Assembly (NCBI RefSeq): GCF_042680125.1
Contig: NZ_JBHTNY010000007.1
Length of the DNA: 64,000 nt
Strand: one strand, 5' to 3'
Source of the DNA: Robinsoniella peoriensis
Lineage (GTDB): Bacteria > Bacillota > Clostridia > Lachnospirales > Lachnospiraceae
Shown: positions 10,401 through 17,299 of the stretch, one piece after another
How positions within the stretch are numbered: the first letter of the stretch is position 1
Layout of the letters: each line of letters starts with the position of its first letter
Made by a program: the position numbers and the translations under genes
The notes under the pieces: generated by a model
Seen by the model: only the letters and a program-made list of their open reading frames with translations
Databases searched by the model: none
What the model was told of the DNA's origin: nothing

Positions 10401-10711
10401 GCTTTTGCCAGTTCGGAACACAGATTCAGACCGGACTGTCCACCCAGGTTTGGCAGTAACGCATCCGGACGTTCTTTTTCAATAATCTGAGTCAGACGTT
10501 CCACATTTAATGGTTCAATATAAGTAATATCCGCTGTTTCCGGATCTGTCATGATTGTTGCCGGATTGGAATTTACCAGAACAATTTCATAACCAAGGTT
10601 TCTTAGCGCTTTACACGCCTGTGTTCCGGAATAGTCAAATTCGCATGCCTGTCCAATGATGATAGGACCGGAACCGATAATAAGTACTTTGTGAATATCA
10701 TTTCTCTTCAT
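7493..10711 (-). CDS. carB: Carbamoyl-phosphate synthase large subunit
   Basis: Makes carbamoyl phosphate from bicarbonate, two ATP and ammonia delivered by CarA, for pyrimidines and arginine. About 1072 residues, full length. The duplicated ATP-grasp organisation is visible: a first half opening IIIGSGPIIIGQACEFDYSG and a second opening near residue 557 with ILGGGPNRIGQGIEFDYCC. The C-terminal MGS-like allosteric domain follows, containing LMATGSTYELIKEAGL. I chose the ATG at 10711 (GAGAGG seven bases upstream) over an ATG five codons earlier. carA is not adjacent, which is unusual; argF at 35.5 kb is a likely consumer. It has its own promoter; no clear terminator follows before the rplJ promoter. 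Confidence 0.96.
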   Translation of the reverse strand: MKRNDIHKVLIIGSGPIIIGQACEFDYSGTQACKALRNLGYEIVLVNSNPATIMTDPETADITYIEPLNVERLTQIIEKERPDALLPNLGGQSGLNLCSELAKAGVLEKYDVKVIGVQVDAIERGEDRIEFKKAMDSLGIEMAKSEVAYTVEEAVKIADNLGYPVVLRPAYTMGGAGGGLVYNVEELKTVCARGLQASLVGQVLVEESILGWEELELEVVRDAKNNMITVCFIENIDPLGVHTGDSFCSAPMLTISGEVQKRLQEQAYKIVEAIEVIGGTNVQFAHDPVSDRIIVIEINPRTSRSSALASKATGFPIALVSAMLASGLTLDEIPCGKYGTLDQYVPGGDYIVIKFARWAFEKFKGSEDKLGTQMRAVGEVMSIGKTYKEAFQKAIRSLETGRYGLGNAKDFATKSKKELLKMLAVPTSERQFIMYEALRKGASVQELFELTKIKHYFIEQMKELVEEEESLKALKGKVPQTDVLKQAKLDGFADKYLSQILEVTEDEVRRTRIEAGIVEAWEGVHVSGTKDSAYYYSSYHMKDESPVNNDKPKIMILGGGPNRIGQGIEFDYCCVHAAIALKELGFETIIVNCNPETVSTDYDTSDKLYFEPLTLEDVLSIHDKEKPVGVIAQFGGQTPLNLAYDLKKAGVNILGTTPETIDLAEDRDLFRDMMKKLNIPMPEAGMAVNVGEALAIANKIGYPVMVRPSYVLGGRGMEVVHDDEALTFYMKAAVGVTPDRPILIDRFLHHATECEADAISDGTNVFVPAVMEHIELAGVHSGDSACILPSKNLTEEQIETIKDYTRKIAAEMNVVGLMNMQYAIEDGVVYVLEANPRASRTVPLVSKVCNIKMVKLATDIMTSYLTGRPSPVLDLKEKKFSHYGVKEAVFPFNMFPEVDPLLGPEMRSTGEVLGISESFGEAFYKAQEATQTKLPLEGTVLLSVSDRDKPEVKEVAQELHDCGFKLMATGSTYELIKEAGLEAEKISKINEGRPNILDAITNKKIQMIINTPIDKKGATDDSYIRKAAIKEKIPYMTTMAAAKATAEGIKAVKMGERLEVHSLQEFHKKIKE

Positions 10712-10768
10712 GGTTTTACCTCTCATAATATCTTTTTGTATACTATACTACACAAAATCATTAGGTCT

Positions 10769-10797
10769 ATTATACGTTATTGTAAGAGATGTGTAAA
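10769..10797 (-). promoter_or_regulatory. Promoter of carB
   Basis: Minus strand TTTACA (10792-10797), 17-base spacer, perfect TATAAT (10769-10774), leaving a leader of about 50 bases. I saw no PyrR-type attenuator in it. Confidence 0.72.
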
Positions 10798-10829
10798 TAT
10801 ATAATTTTATCCCATGATAAAATTCTGCC

Positions 10830-11297
10830 TCAGGCGCGTTCTCTTCGCTTATACTTCCTCAGAACTGCTTCAAAATACTCCAGCATTTCCTCTCTTTCAT
10901 ATACCATTGTCCCCTCTTTCAAGGTCTCCATATAATCCTGCAGCATATCATAAGTTTTCTTTTCACTGATTACAACTCTCTGACTCTTGCCTTCCCCGTT
11001 TCTTACAAATACCTGTGCCTGGTCCTTGTCGAATACCTCCATATAGATATTCTTCATGGTTCCCGCCTCATCTGTCCTTAACATATAACCTTCCGAGCCG
11101 CCTTTTTTTATTTCTGTATAGACCTGCTCCAGAATCTGATATGTATGGCGCAGTCCAAGTGGATGCTGCTCCGCCTCCGGTACTCCAACTATCGTTCCCT
11201 GCCTGGCGAACTCTTCCAGTCCGGTATCCGGAAAATAAAACCTGAATTTTCTTTTCCCCTGTATTTCTCTCATATCCCGATTATTGTCATTCATCAT
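10830..11297 (-). CDS. Hypothetical protein, 155 aa
   Basis: Not recognised. It encodes a charged, soluble protein without signal peptide or membrane segment. The middle (RHTYQILEQVYTEIKKGG, YMLRTDEAGTMKNIYMEVF) looks like alternating helix and strand, and the C-terminus is a basic helix (YFEAVLRKYKRRERA). It is supported as a gene by GGAGG nine bases before the ATG, a consensus promoter upstream and a terminator separating it from the DUF4129-like gene. No terminator was found before the carB promoter about 30 bases downstream. Confidence 0.8.
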   Translation of the reverse strand: MMNDNNRDMREIQGKRKFRFYFPDTGLEEFARQGTIVGVPEAEQHPLGLRHTYQILEQVYTEIKKGGSEGYMLRTDEAGTMKNIYMEVFDKDQAQVFVRNGEGKSQRVVISEKKTYDMLQDYMETLKEGTMVYEREEMLEYFEAVLRKYKRRERA

Positions 11298-11390
11298 CTC
11301 ACACTACCTCCACCAGATAGATTGTATGTTTAGTTTCTTTTTTCCCTCAAATAATCCTTATATCTTAATATCCTTTTAATATTAAGAATT

Positions 11391-11419
11391 ATTATAACAT
11401 GTTAACACTTTCATAACAA
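11391..11419 (-). promoter_or_regulatory. Promoter of the 155-aa gene
   Basis: Minus strand TTGTTA (11414-11419), 17-base spacer, extended TGTTATAAT (hexamer 11391-11396). It leaves a leader of about 85 bases with no obvious structure. Confidence 0.68.
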
Positions 11420-11447
11420 CATCCGATCGAACATGTGACCGTTTTTT

Positions 11448-11489
11448 GTAAAAAACAGAAGAGTATACTCAGATTCGAATACTCTTCTG
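11448..11489 (-). terminator. Terminator of the MoxR/DUF58 operon
   Basis: Perfect 11-pair stem CAGAAGAGTAT / ATACTCTTCTG, then TTTTTTAC on the minus strand, directly after the stop codon at 11493. Confidence 0.9.
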
Positions 11490-11492
11490 CCT

Positions 11493-12809
11493 TTATTTAT
11501 GTTCACTTCCTGCAGTCTCTTTCATTGCTTCTACCGTATTTCTGTCACATTCTCCAATGCCATATCTCGCCATTTCATAATATTCGGTCATTTTCGGTCC
11601 GCCGGATACCTCGGGAAATAATTCCATGCGAATTTCTTCCGGCGTACAGGATGCCGGCAAAATTCTGCCCTTTTTCATTCTCCCTTTCACGAATTTTTTA
11701 TACATCTTTCTGATTTTCATGTTATTGCTGCCGGTAAAAAGTTCCCGGATTGTTCGTCTGTTTTTTCGTTTCTTTACCCTTTCCTCTTTCCACAGAAAAG
11801 TGCTGGACTCCTGTATCTCTTCGTCCGGCATCTTCTGTTTATATTTCCGGTAGATTCTGTAAATTCCATATGCTGCCAGAAATACAATTCCTGCAGCTAC
11901 AGCAGCTTTTAAAACGGTTGCAAGAATTTGCTCCAGCATCTCAAGCCACTGACTTTTTTCACTTATTTCCTGCGTGAACATATCAGCCATTTGATTCTGT
12001 GCCTGGAATGCCTCTGTCTGCGGCACATCATTGGACTCTTTTAAGAAAAATGCCAGAAGCCATCCCACAATCCCCAGTATTATGTTTTTTAATGCAGTCA
12101 GGATCAGGTCCGGGGATAAGTCTTTAAATAGAAAAATTACTGCTGCCCCGCAAAACAGAAAAACCAGCATCATAACATTTCCCACCCATTGAATCCGCTC
12201 ATAGGGAATACTGGTATTCCTTTTGTTTTTCACAAAAAACTGACGCATATTTTCTAAATATATGAGAATCATTTCAGATAATCCAAAAACGCTGACTGCC
12301 AGTACGCTGACCCGCTTCAATATTTCGCTGTTGGTATACCCCCCTATCCCGTAGGACACAAGAAAAACACCTGCCCATGCCAGCCAAGGACGCTCCTGTT
12401 TATTCTGTATACGCAGAAACAAAGAAATAAGTGCTGAGAGTCCTGTACAAAAAGCCAGAAGCAGACCGGCAGATTTATCCGGTATTAAAATATACATCCC
12501 AGCCGTTATCAGTATATGAAGCATAAGGAACACTATAAAACTTACAGTTGTTTTTCTCAAAATATAAAATACAACAAGCGGAACCACAAACACAATCCCT
12601 TTTACAAACCAATCCTTACTCAGCACATTCCCTTTGCAAAGTCCGGCCAGCACCGAAGCATAAATCATATAGTACAGACATGTCTGTGCCGCAATTTCCA
12701 AAAACGCCGTATGAAATTGCTGCCTGCCCCCTTTTGATACCATTTTGGACAATTTTTTCACCTGCCTTTTTACCTGCACTCTCAACCGCCTCTTTCTACT
12801 TCCCAGCAA
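11493..12809 (-). CDS. Membrane protein with DUF4129-like C-terminus
   Basis: 438 residues. About eight hydrophobic segments between residues 40 and 265, a cytoplasmic or external linker, one more membrane segment near 295-320 (AAVAAGIVFLAAYGIYRIY), then a basic tail. The tail ends in a region resembling DUF4129 (YKKFVKGRMKKGRILPASC, TPEEIRMELFPE, MTEYYEMARYG), the domain usually carried by transglutaminase-like partners in MoxR/DUF58 operons. The transglutaminase domain itself is not evident, so this is a reduced version. The start overlaps the end of the DUF58 gene by 28 bases, which indicates coupling. Function unknown; the family context suggests surface or envelope maturation. Confidence 0.75.
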   Translation of the reverse strand: MLGSRKRRLRVQVKRQVKKLSKMVSKGGRQQFHTAFLEIAAQTCLYYMIYASVLAGLCKGNVLSKDWFVKGIVFVVPLVVFYILRKTTVSFIVFLMLHILITAGMYILIPDKSAGLLLAFCTGLSALISLFLRIQNKQERPWLAWAGVFLVSYGIGGYTNSEILKRVSVLAVSVFGLSEMILIYLENMRQFFVKNKRNTSIPYERIQWVGNVMMLVFLFCGAAVIFLFKDLSPDLILTALKNIILGIVGWLLAFFLKESNDVPQTEAFQAQNQMADMFTQEISEKSQWLEMLEQILATVLKAAVAAGIVFLAAYGIYRIYRKYKQKMPDEEIQESSTFLWKEERVKKRKNRRTIRELFTGSNNMKIRKMYKKFVKGRMKKGRILPASCTPEEIRMELFPEVSGGPKMTEYYEMARYGIGECDRNTVEAMKETAGSEHK

Positions 12810-13909
12810 ATCATGTCACCTGCGATTCCGGGATGCATATCTAACAACGTTCCACGATAAACAGGTGCGATCCAAACAGACCCCCTGCTCTGTTCCCGAA
12901 GCCTTAAAAAATCTTCCTGCAGTTCATCCCTGCAGCTGGTGGATACAAAAACATAAAGGACATTTTCGCTTTTCCCATTACAAAGTTCTTCCATACGGCC
13001 ATGAAAACGCTCCGCTTCCAGAGTCAGATCCATCCTTGCCAGCTGCTCATCCAGCATTTCCCCGTGAGCCTCCCCGCTGCCGGCACGAAGGTACAGACTT
13101 TCTTTTGTTATTTTGTCTTTCCCATTGGTTAGAAACTGAACCGGAACACCCTGCTCTAAAAACTGTCTGGCTAAAGTACTTACTATACGGATGCCTTCTT
13201 CCAGCAGATCATCATGATGCCAAATCGTATCCTGATCCGCATTAAATAGAAAACAAATAGCCTGAGAAGCTGTAGCATCATGTACATTTACCATGTAAGT
13301 GCTGTTCTTCGCAGAAATTTTCCAGTTGATGCTCCCCATGGAATCATAACTTTGATATTCTCTTATACCGGCAAATGCAAAAGGATCCTCCTGAAGGTAT
13401 TTCCTGGTCTGTATATTCCCCATTATCCTTTCATAAGGAACATCTGTCCGTTCCAGATCCGCCTTTGCAGGAAACACATACAGCCTCGCCTTATTTTCAC
13501 AGGTGCTGTAATATTCCCCGGAAAACCAGATATCACCTGCCGTCAGATCTAATTCATCCACATCATACAATCCCCGCTTTGCACAGGTGACCTTATGACG
13601 CCGGACTATTTTTTGATACGGAAACAGCGAAAATATGTCACATTTATAACAGTAATCCGTTATTTTCATATTCTCCTGTTTTTCAAAATGAAGTCCTTTA
13701 TCGGTCTTAAACATCACTTTTAATGTGGGCAGGATCATCCATTTACGATTGCTTACCATTTCAAACAGAATCGTTTCGCTTCCTTCCGTTACGGCACCGT
13801 GTTCAAATGACACCTCCGCATTCAGTCCTTTTTTCCAGTTCTTTTCATATACCAGCCGCTGTATAAACCAGACTATAAATAGTCCCAAAATAATCAGGAT
13901 AATTTTCAT
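12782..13909 (-). CDS. DUF58 domain protein
   Basis: Member of the DUF58 family that is almost always paired with a MoxR ATPase. An N-terminal membrane helix (MKIILIILGLFIVWFIQ) is followed by a beta-rich region and the signature DUF58 core FAFAGIREYQSYDSMGSINW followed by KISAKNSTYMVN. A von-Willebrand-like fold follows, with weak conservation (ICFLFNADQD). The start is uncertain: a GTG at 13972, an ATG at 13921 and an ATG at 13909 are all in frame, and none has a strong ribosome binding site. I prefer 13909 because the membrane helix begins there. A perfect hairpin lies just upstream. Confidence 0.85.
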   Translation of the reverse strand: MKIILIILGLFIVWFIQRLVYEKNWKKGLNAEVSFEHGAVTEGSETILFEMVSNRKWMILPTLKVMFKTDKGLHFEKQENMKITDYCYKCDIFSLFPYQKIVRRHKVTCAKRGLYDVDELDLTAGDIWFSGEYYSTCENKARLYVFPAKADLERTDVPYERIMGNIQTRKYLQEDPFAFAGIREYQSYDSMGSINWKISAKNSTYMVNVHDATASQAICFLFNADQDTIWHHDDLLEEGIRIVSTLARQFLEQGVPVQFLTNGKDKITKESLYLRAGSGEAHGEMLDEQLARMDLTLEAERFHGRMEELCNGKSENVLYVFVSTSCRDELQEDFLRLREQSRGSVWIAPVYRGTLLDMHPGIAGDMICWEVERGG

Positions 13910-13926
13910 CTTTATACCCATTGTAT

Positions 13927-13946
13927 ATTGCAGGCCTGCCTGCAAT
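13927..13946. repeat. Small perfect hairpin before the DUF58 gene
   Basis: ATTGCAGGC, two bases, GCCTGCAAT: a nine-pair inverted repeat 6 bases upstream of the ATG at 13921. If translation starts at 13921 or 13909 it occupies the place of the ribosome binding site. Confidence 0.55.
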
Positions 13947-14056
13947 ACTGCCACAAAATAATAAGGTTTCACGTATCACAGTGTGGCTGCCTTCCATCTG
14001 AAATTTTCTTTTACCCTTTCTCCATGCATGTCGCAAACAGGCTTGCCATACTTCCC

Positions 14057-15010
14057 TTACTTTTCCCAGTTCTCAGTAGGAACCGGTACCTGATCCAGGA
14101 TTTCTTTTATTGTATTTACCGTGTTCCGGGATCGGTTCATTCCGCCGTACATTACCAGGCGGTGTGCCATTACAGGAACGGCAAGTGTTTTCACATCCTC
14201 AGGAATAACGTAATCCCTGCCCTCTATGACAGCATAAGCCTGTACTGCTTTTACAAATGCCAGCGTTCCCCGCGGGCTGACTCCCAGTTTGATCTTCTCA
14301 TGTTTTCTGGTTTTGGTAATCAGTGCCAGTATATATTCTCTGATCCCAGCATGAACAAATACATCTCTATGTACCTGACTCATAAGAAGCAGGGTTTCTT
14401 TTGAACACACCGGTTCTATTTCATCCAGCGGATCTCCTTTGATAAAGCGCTCCATCATCTGCAATTCTTCCGACTCTTGTGGTACTCCCATGGACAGCTG
14501 CATTAAGAATCTGTCCAGCTGTGCCTCCGGCAACGGATAAGTTCCTGCTGTTTCTATGGGGTTCTGAGTCGCAATAACCAGAAAGGGTTCCTCCAGATGC
14601 ATGGTCACACCATCTACTGTTACCTGCTTTTCCTCCATGCATTCCAGCAGACTTGACTGGGTTCTGGGTGTGGCCCTGTTGATCTCATCCGCCAGAACAA
14701 TATTTGCAAAAACAGGTCCCTCACGATATACAAATTCTCCCTGCTTCTGATTGTAGTAATTGATACCGGTTATATCTGATGGCAGTAAATCCGGCGTAAA
14801 CTGGATTCTGCTAAAGGGAAGATCCAGGGATCTGGCAAGAGACTTTGCCAGCTTTGTCTTTCCTGTACCCGGTACGTCTTCTAACAGTATATGCCCACCT
14901 GCTAAAAGTGAAGTCAGAACCAGGTCTATCACTTCTGATTTACCTATGATCACCCTATTTATATTTTCCTTTATGGATTGTGCCGCTGCTGCTGCCTGAA
15001 CGATATCCAT
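14057..15010 (-). CDS. MoxR-family AAA+ ATPase
   Basis: Cytoplasmic AAA+ chaperone-like ATPase of the MoxR branch, 317 residues, typical length. Visible are Walker A (EDVPGTGKTKLAKSLA, about residues 40-55), Walker B (LADEINRATPRTQSSLLECM, about 108-127), sensor 1 (IATQNPIE) and a family-typical VSPRGTLAFVKAVQAYA near 245-261. Known role of the family: it helps fold or insert metal or cofactors into a partner with a vWA domain; here the partners are the downstream DUF58 and DUF4129-like genes. GGAGG lies nine bases before the ATG. An 83-base palindromic repeat sits immediately upstream. Confidence 0.93.
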   Translation of the reverse strand: MDIVQAAAAAQSIKENINRVIIGKSEVIDLVLTSLLAGGHILLEDVPGTGKTKLAKSLARSLDLPFSRIQFTPDLLPSDITGINYYNQKQGEFVYREGPVFANIVLADEINRATPRTQSSLLECMEEKQVTVDGVTMHLEEPFLVIATQNPIETAGTYPLPEAQLDRFLMQLSMGVPQESEELQMMERFIKGDPLDEIEPVCSKETLLLMSQVHRDVFVHAGIREYILALITKTRKHEKIKLGVSPRGTLAFVKAVQAYAVIEGRDYVIPEDVKTLAVPVMAHRLVMYGGMNRSRNTVNTIKEILDQVPVPTENWEK

Positions 15011-15030
15011 TTATCCTGTCCTCCTGTTCC

Positions 15031-15113
15031 AGAGCATGTCAGAACAATCATTACACGGTCACATCCTGCCAGGGGCGCAGTCAGTCCGGTGCAAGCCGTT
15101 TCTAATACACTCT
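15031..15113. repeat. 83-bp palindromic interspersed element
   Basis: Ends AGAGCATGTCAGAA and (reversed) AGAGTGTATTAGAA match at 10 of 14 positions, all differences being transitions, so they pair well in RNA. It is similar in layout to the elements at 22821 and 45802. It lies between the rplA terminator and the MoxR ribosome binding site. Confidence 0.5.
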
Positions 15114-15180
15114 AATACTGTTTTTATTTTACTACGAATTCAGGAAAATTACTATTTTAATTCAAAAAGATAAAAAAGCA

Positions 15181-15223
15181 AAAAAAGGGGGCCATCGCAC
15201 TAAATCTTAATGCGATGACCCCT
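15181..15223 (-). terminator. Terminator after rplA
   Basis: Minus strand GGGGTCATCGCA, 10-base loop, TGCGATGGCCCC and then CTTTTTTTGC. It sits 11 bases after the rplA stop and separates rplKA from the MoxR operon and from rplJL. Confidence 0.92.
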
Positions 15224-15233
15224 TTATAAGGGT

Positions 15234-15926
15234 TTATGCAAATTTTGCTGTGTTAAGCTTCACACCAGGTCCCATTGTAGGAGCGACTGTTACGCTCTTT
15301 AAATACTGTCCTTTAAGTGCTGAAGGTTTCGCTTTTAAAATTGCACCCATAAGCGTCTGGAAGTTGTCCGCTAACTGCTCCTCTGTAAAAGAAGCTTTTC
15401 CGATTGGCACGTGGATAATGTTTGTTTTATCTAATCTGTACTCAATCTTACCTGCTTTGATTTCCTGAACTGCTTTTGTTACGTCCATAGTTACCGTACC
15501 AGCTTTTGGGTTTGGCATTAAGCCTTTTGGTCCAAGTACACGACCAAGACGTCCAACAACACCCATCATATCCGGTGTAGCTACAACTACATCGAATTCA
15601 AACCAGTTTTCGTTCTGGATCTTTGGAATTAATTCCTCTGCTCCAACGTATTCAGCGCCTGCTGCACGAGCTTCATCAGCTTTTGCATTTTTAGCGAATA
15701 CTAAGACACGAACTTTTTTACCGGTACCGTGTGGTAACACAACAGCTCCACGGATCTGCTGATCCGCATGACGGCCATCACAGCCTGTTCTGATATGAGC
15801 TTCGATTGTTTCATCAAATTTAGCAACAGATGCTTTCTTTACTAAAGAAATAGCTTCTGTTGTATCATAAAGATTTGCGCGGTCGATTGCTTTTGCAGCC
15901 TCTGCGTATCTTTTTCCTTTTTTCAT
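15234..15926 (-). CDS. rplA: Ribosomal protein L1
   Basis: L1 forms the mobile stalk near the E site and is a translational repressor of its own operon in many bacteria. 230 residues, the usual length. Seen are MKKGKRYAEAAKAIDRANLY at the N-terminus, PHGTGKKVRVLVFAK, GRLGRVLGPKGLMPNPKAGT (about 120-139) and a C-terminal TVAPTMGPGVKLN. The ATG at 15926 has AGGAGG nine bases upstream; an upstream in-frame ATG at 15977 would place the leader element inside the coding region and is rejected. A leader element nearly identical to the one before rplK precedes it. Confidence 0.98.
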   Translation of the reverse strand: MKKGKRYAEAAKAIDRANLYDTTEAISLVKKASVAKFDETIEAHIRTGCDGRHADQQIRGAVVLPHGTGKKVRVLVFAKNAKADEARAAGAEYVGAEELIPKIQNENWFEFDVVVATPDMMGVVGRLGRVLGPKGLMPNPKAGTVTMDVTKAVQEIKAGKIEYRLDKTNIIHVPIGKASFTEEQLADNFQTLMGAILKAKPSALKGQYLKSVTVAPTMGPGVKLNTAKFA

Positions 15927-15941
15927 ATTAAATAACCTCCT

Positions 15942-15970
15942 GGTGGTATTTGCGGGAATTTCCCTCCCAC
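15942..15970 (-). promoter_or_regulatory. Duplicated leader element before rplA
   Basis: Minus strand GTGGGAGGGAAATTCCCGC, then AAATACCAC, ending one base before AGGAGG. It can pair GTGG with CCAC around GGG/CCC with an asymmetric internal loop. The same element precedes rplK. Likely a binding site for L1 or another translational control (inference). Confidence 0.6.
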
Positions 15971-16012
15971 TTTTCATTGTTTAGTTTACGTTTTGCTTGA
16001 TTGCCAAGTATA

Positions 16013-16438
16013 TTATTCCTCAACAGTGATACCCATGCTGCGTGCGGTACCTGCGATCATGCTCATAGCAGCTTCAACAGATGCTGCATTTAAATCTGGC
16101 ATTTTCATTTCAGCGATCTCTTTGATCTTTTCTTTGCTGATTGTAGCAACTTTTGTTTTATTTGGAACGCCTGAACCTGATTTCAGGTTGCATGCTTTCT
16201 TTAATAAAACTGCTGCCGGAGGAGTTTTTGTAATAAAGCTGAAGCTTCTGTCTGCATATACAGTAATAACAACCGGGATAATTAAATCGCCTTTGTCAGC
16301 TGTTCTTGCGTTGAACTCCTTTGTAAACTGAACGATGTTAACACCGTGCTGTCCAAGTGCCGGACCAACTGGTGGAGCTGGTGTAGCCTTTCCAGCAGGA
16401 ATCTGTAATTTAATATAACCTGTTACTTTTTTTGCCAT
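16013..16438 (-). CDS. rplK: Ribosomal protein L11
   Basis: L11 forms the GTPase-associated centre with 23S rRNA and is needed for RelA-type stringent sensing. 141 residues. Visible are MAKKVTGYIKLQIPAGKATP with the proline-rich PAPPVGPALGQHGVNI (thiostrepton-binding N-domain) and the C-terminal RNA-binding part NLKSGSGVPNKTKV. AGGAGGTG lies before the ATG. Order nusG-rplK-rplA is standard; the spacing to rplA is 86 bases and holds the duplicated leader element. Confidence 0.98.
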   Translation of the reverse strand: MAKKVTGYIKLQIPAGKATPAPPVGPALGQHGVNIVQFTKEFNARTADKGDLIIPVVITVYADRSFSFITKTPPAAVLLKKACNLKSGSGVPNKTKVATISKEKIKEIAEMKMPDLNAASVEAAMSMIAGTARSMGITVEE

Positions 16439-16454
16439 TTTTAGGCACCTCCTA

Positions 16455-16483
16455 TGTGGTATTGGCGGGGGATTTCCCTCCCA
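16455..16483 (-). promoter_or_regulatory. Duplicated leader element before rplK
   Basis: Minus strand GTGGGAGGGAAATCCCCCGC, then CAATACCAC, ending two bases before AGGAGGTG. Compared with the copy before rplA it differs at about three positions. It lies in the nusG-rplK gap of 90 bases. Confidence 0.6.
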
Positions 16484-16528
16484 CTAATCCGTCAGACTGC
16501 GAATATTACCCGACGGTCTAATATCATG

Positions 16529-17044
16529 TTACATTTTTTTAATCTCTGTGAAACTTATTTCTACTGGTGTTTCACGACCGAATAACTCAACATTAATGGT
16601 AACGATCTGTTTACCATGATTGATGGACTGAATTACTCCAACGGTATCTTTCCAGACTCCGCCGGTTACAGTAACGGCATCTCCCTCTGTGAAATCCACC
16701 TGGACATCGTCCGCCTGGATTCCAAGATTCAGCATTTCCGCTTCGGTAAGTGGCACTGGTTTTGATCCAGGACCAACAAATCCGGTAACACCTCTTGTAT
16801 TTCTAACGACATACCAGGTGTCATCATTCATGACCATATTCAGAAGTACATAGCCAGGAAACAGTTTCTTCTGAACCTGCTTCTGCACGCCATTTTTTAC
16901 TTCTACAACATCCTGCATCGGAACTCTGACCTCAATGATCTGATCTTCTAAATGCCGGTTTTCAATCGTTTTCTCAATGTTGGCCTTAACCTTGTTCTCA
17001 TACCCTGAATAAGTATGAACTACATACCAGTTTGTTTCTGACAT
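16529..17044 (-). CDS. nusG: Transcription elongation/termination factor NusG
   Basis: Binds RNA polymerase across the clamp and modulates pausing and termination. 171 residues. The NGN domain starts NWYVVHTYSGYENKVKANIE, with LFPGYVLLNM and VRNTRGVTGFVGPG, and the C-terminal KOW domain reads GDAVTVTGGVWKDTVGVIQS. Gap of 16 bases to secE upstream: one transcript. GGGTGA precedes the ATG. Confidence 0.98.
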   Translation of the reverse strand: MSETNWYVVHTYSGYENKVKANIEKTIENRHLEDQIIEVRVPMQDVVEVKNGVQKQVQKKLFPGYVLLNMVMNDDTWYVVRNTRGVTGFVGPGSKPVPLTEAEMLNLGIQADDVQVDFTEGDAVTVTGGVWKDTVGVIQSINHGKQIVTINVELFGRETPVEISFTEIKKM

Positions 17045-17060
17045 AAAATCACCCTTGCCC

Positions 17061-17267
17061 TTACTTTATTAAGAAATCAATACCATACTGTACAATAACA
17101 TCAATAATGGTTATAATGACACCTAATACACAAGAAACGGCAACAACCGCAATGGTCTGTTTGCCAAGTGTTTTTTTCTCCGGCCAGATAATTTTCTTAA
17201 ATTCAGATTTAAGACCTTCAAACCAGCTTTTCTTGGGGGCTTTTTCTGTTTTTGCAGTTTCTCCCAT
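17061..17267 (-). CDS. secE: Preprotein translocase subunit SecE
   Basis: Essential small subunit of the SecYEG channel. 68 residues with the amphipathic helix (WFEGLKSEFKKIIWPEKKTLGK, split here as WFEGLKSEFKKI and IWPEKKTLGK) and one membrane helix (TIAVVAVSCVLGVIITIIDVIV), the short single-span form usual in Firmicutes. I chose the ATG at 17267, seven bases after AGGAAGTG; a GTG nine bases earlier overlaps that ribosome binding site. Sits between rpmG and nusG as in most Firmicutes. Confidence 0.95.
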   Translation of the reverse strand: MGETAKTEKAPKKSWFEGLKSEFKKIIWPEKKTLGKQTIAVVAVSCVLGVIITIIDVIVQYGIDFLIK

Positions 17268-17299
17268 TACATTCACTTCCTTTGCATTATCACTAACAG

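Noticed and set aside
11493..15010. Defence system reading of the MoxR/DUF58 operon
   Set aside because: MoxR-vWA/DUF58 operons are widespread housekeeping-type modules; no nuclease, effector or mobile context here.
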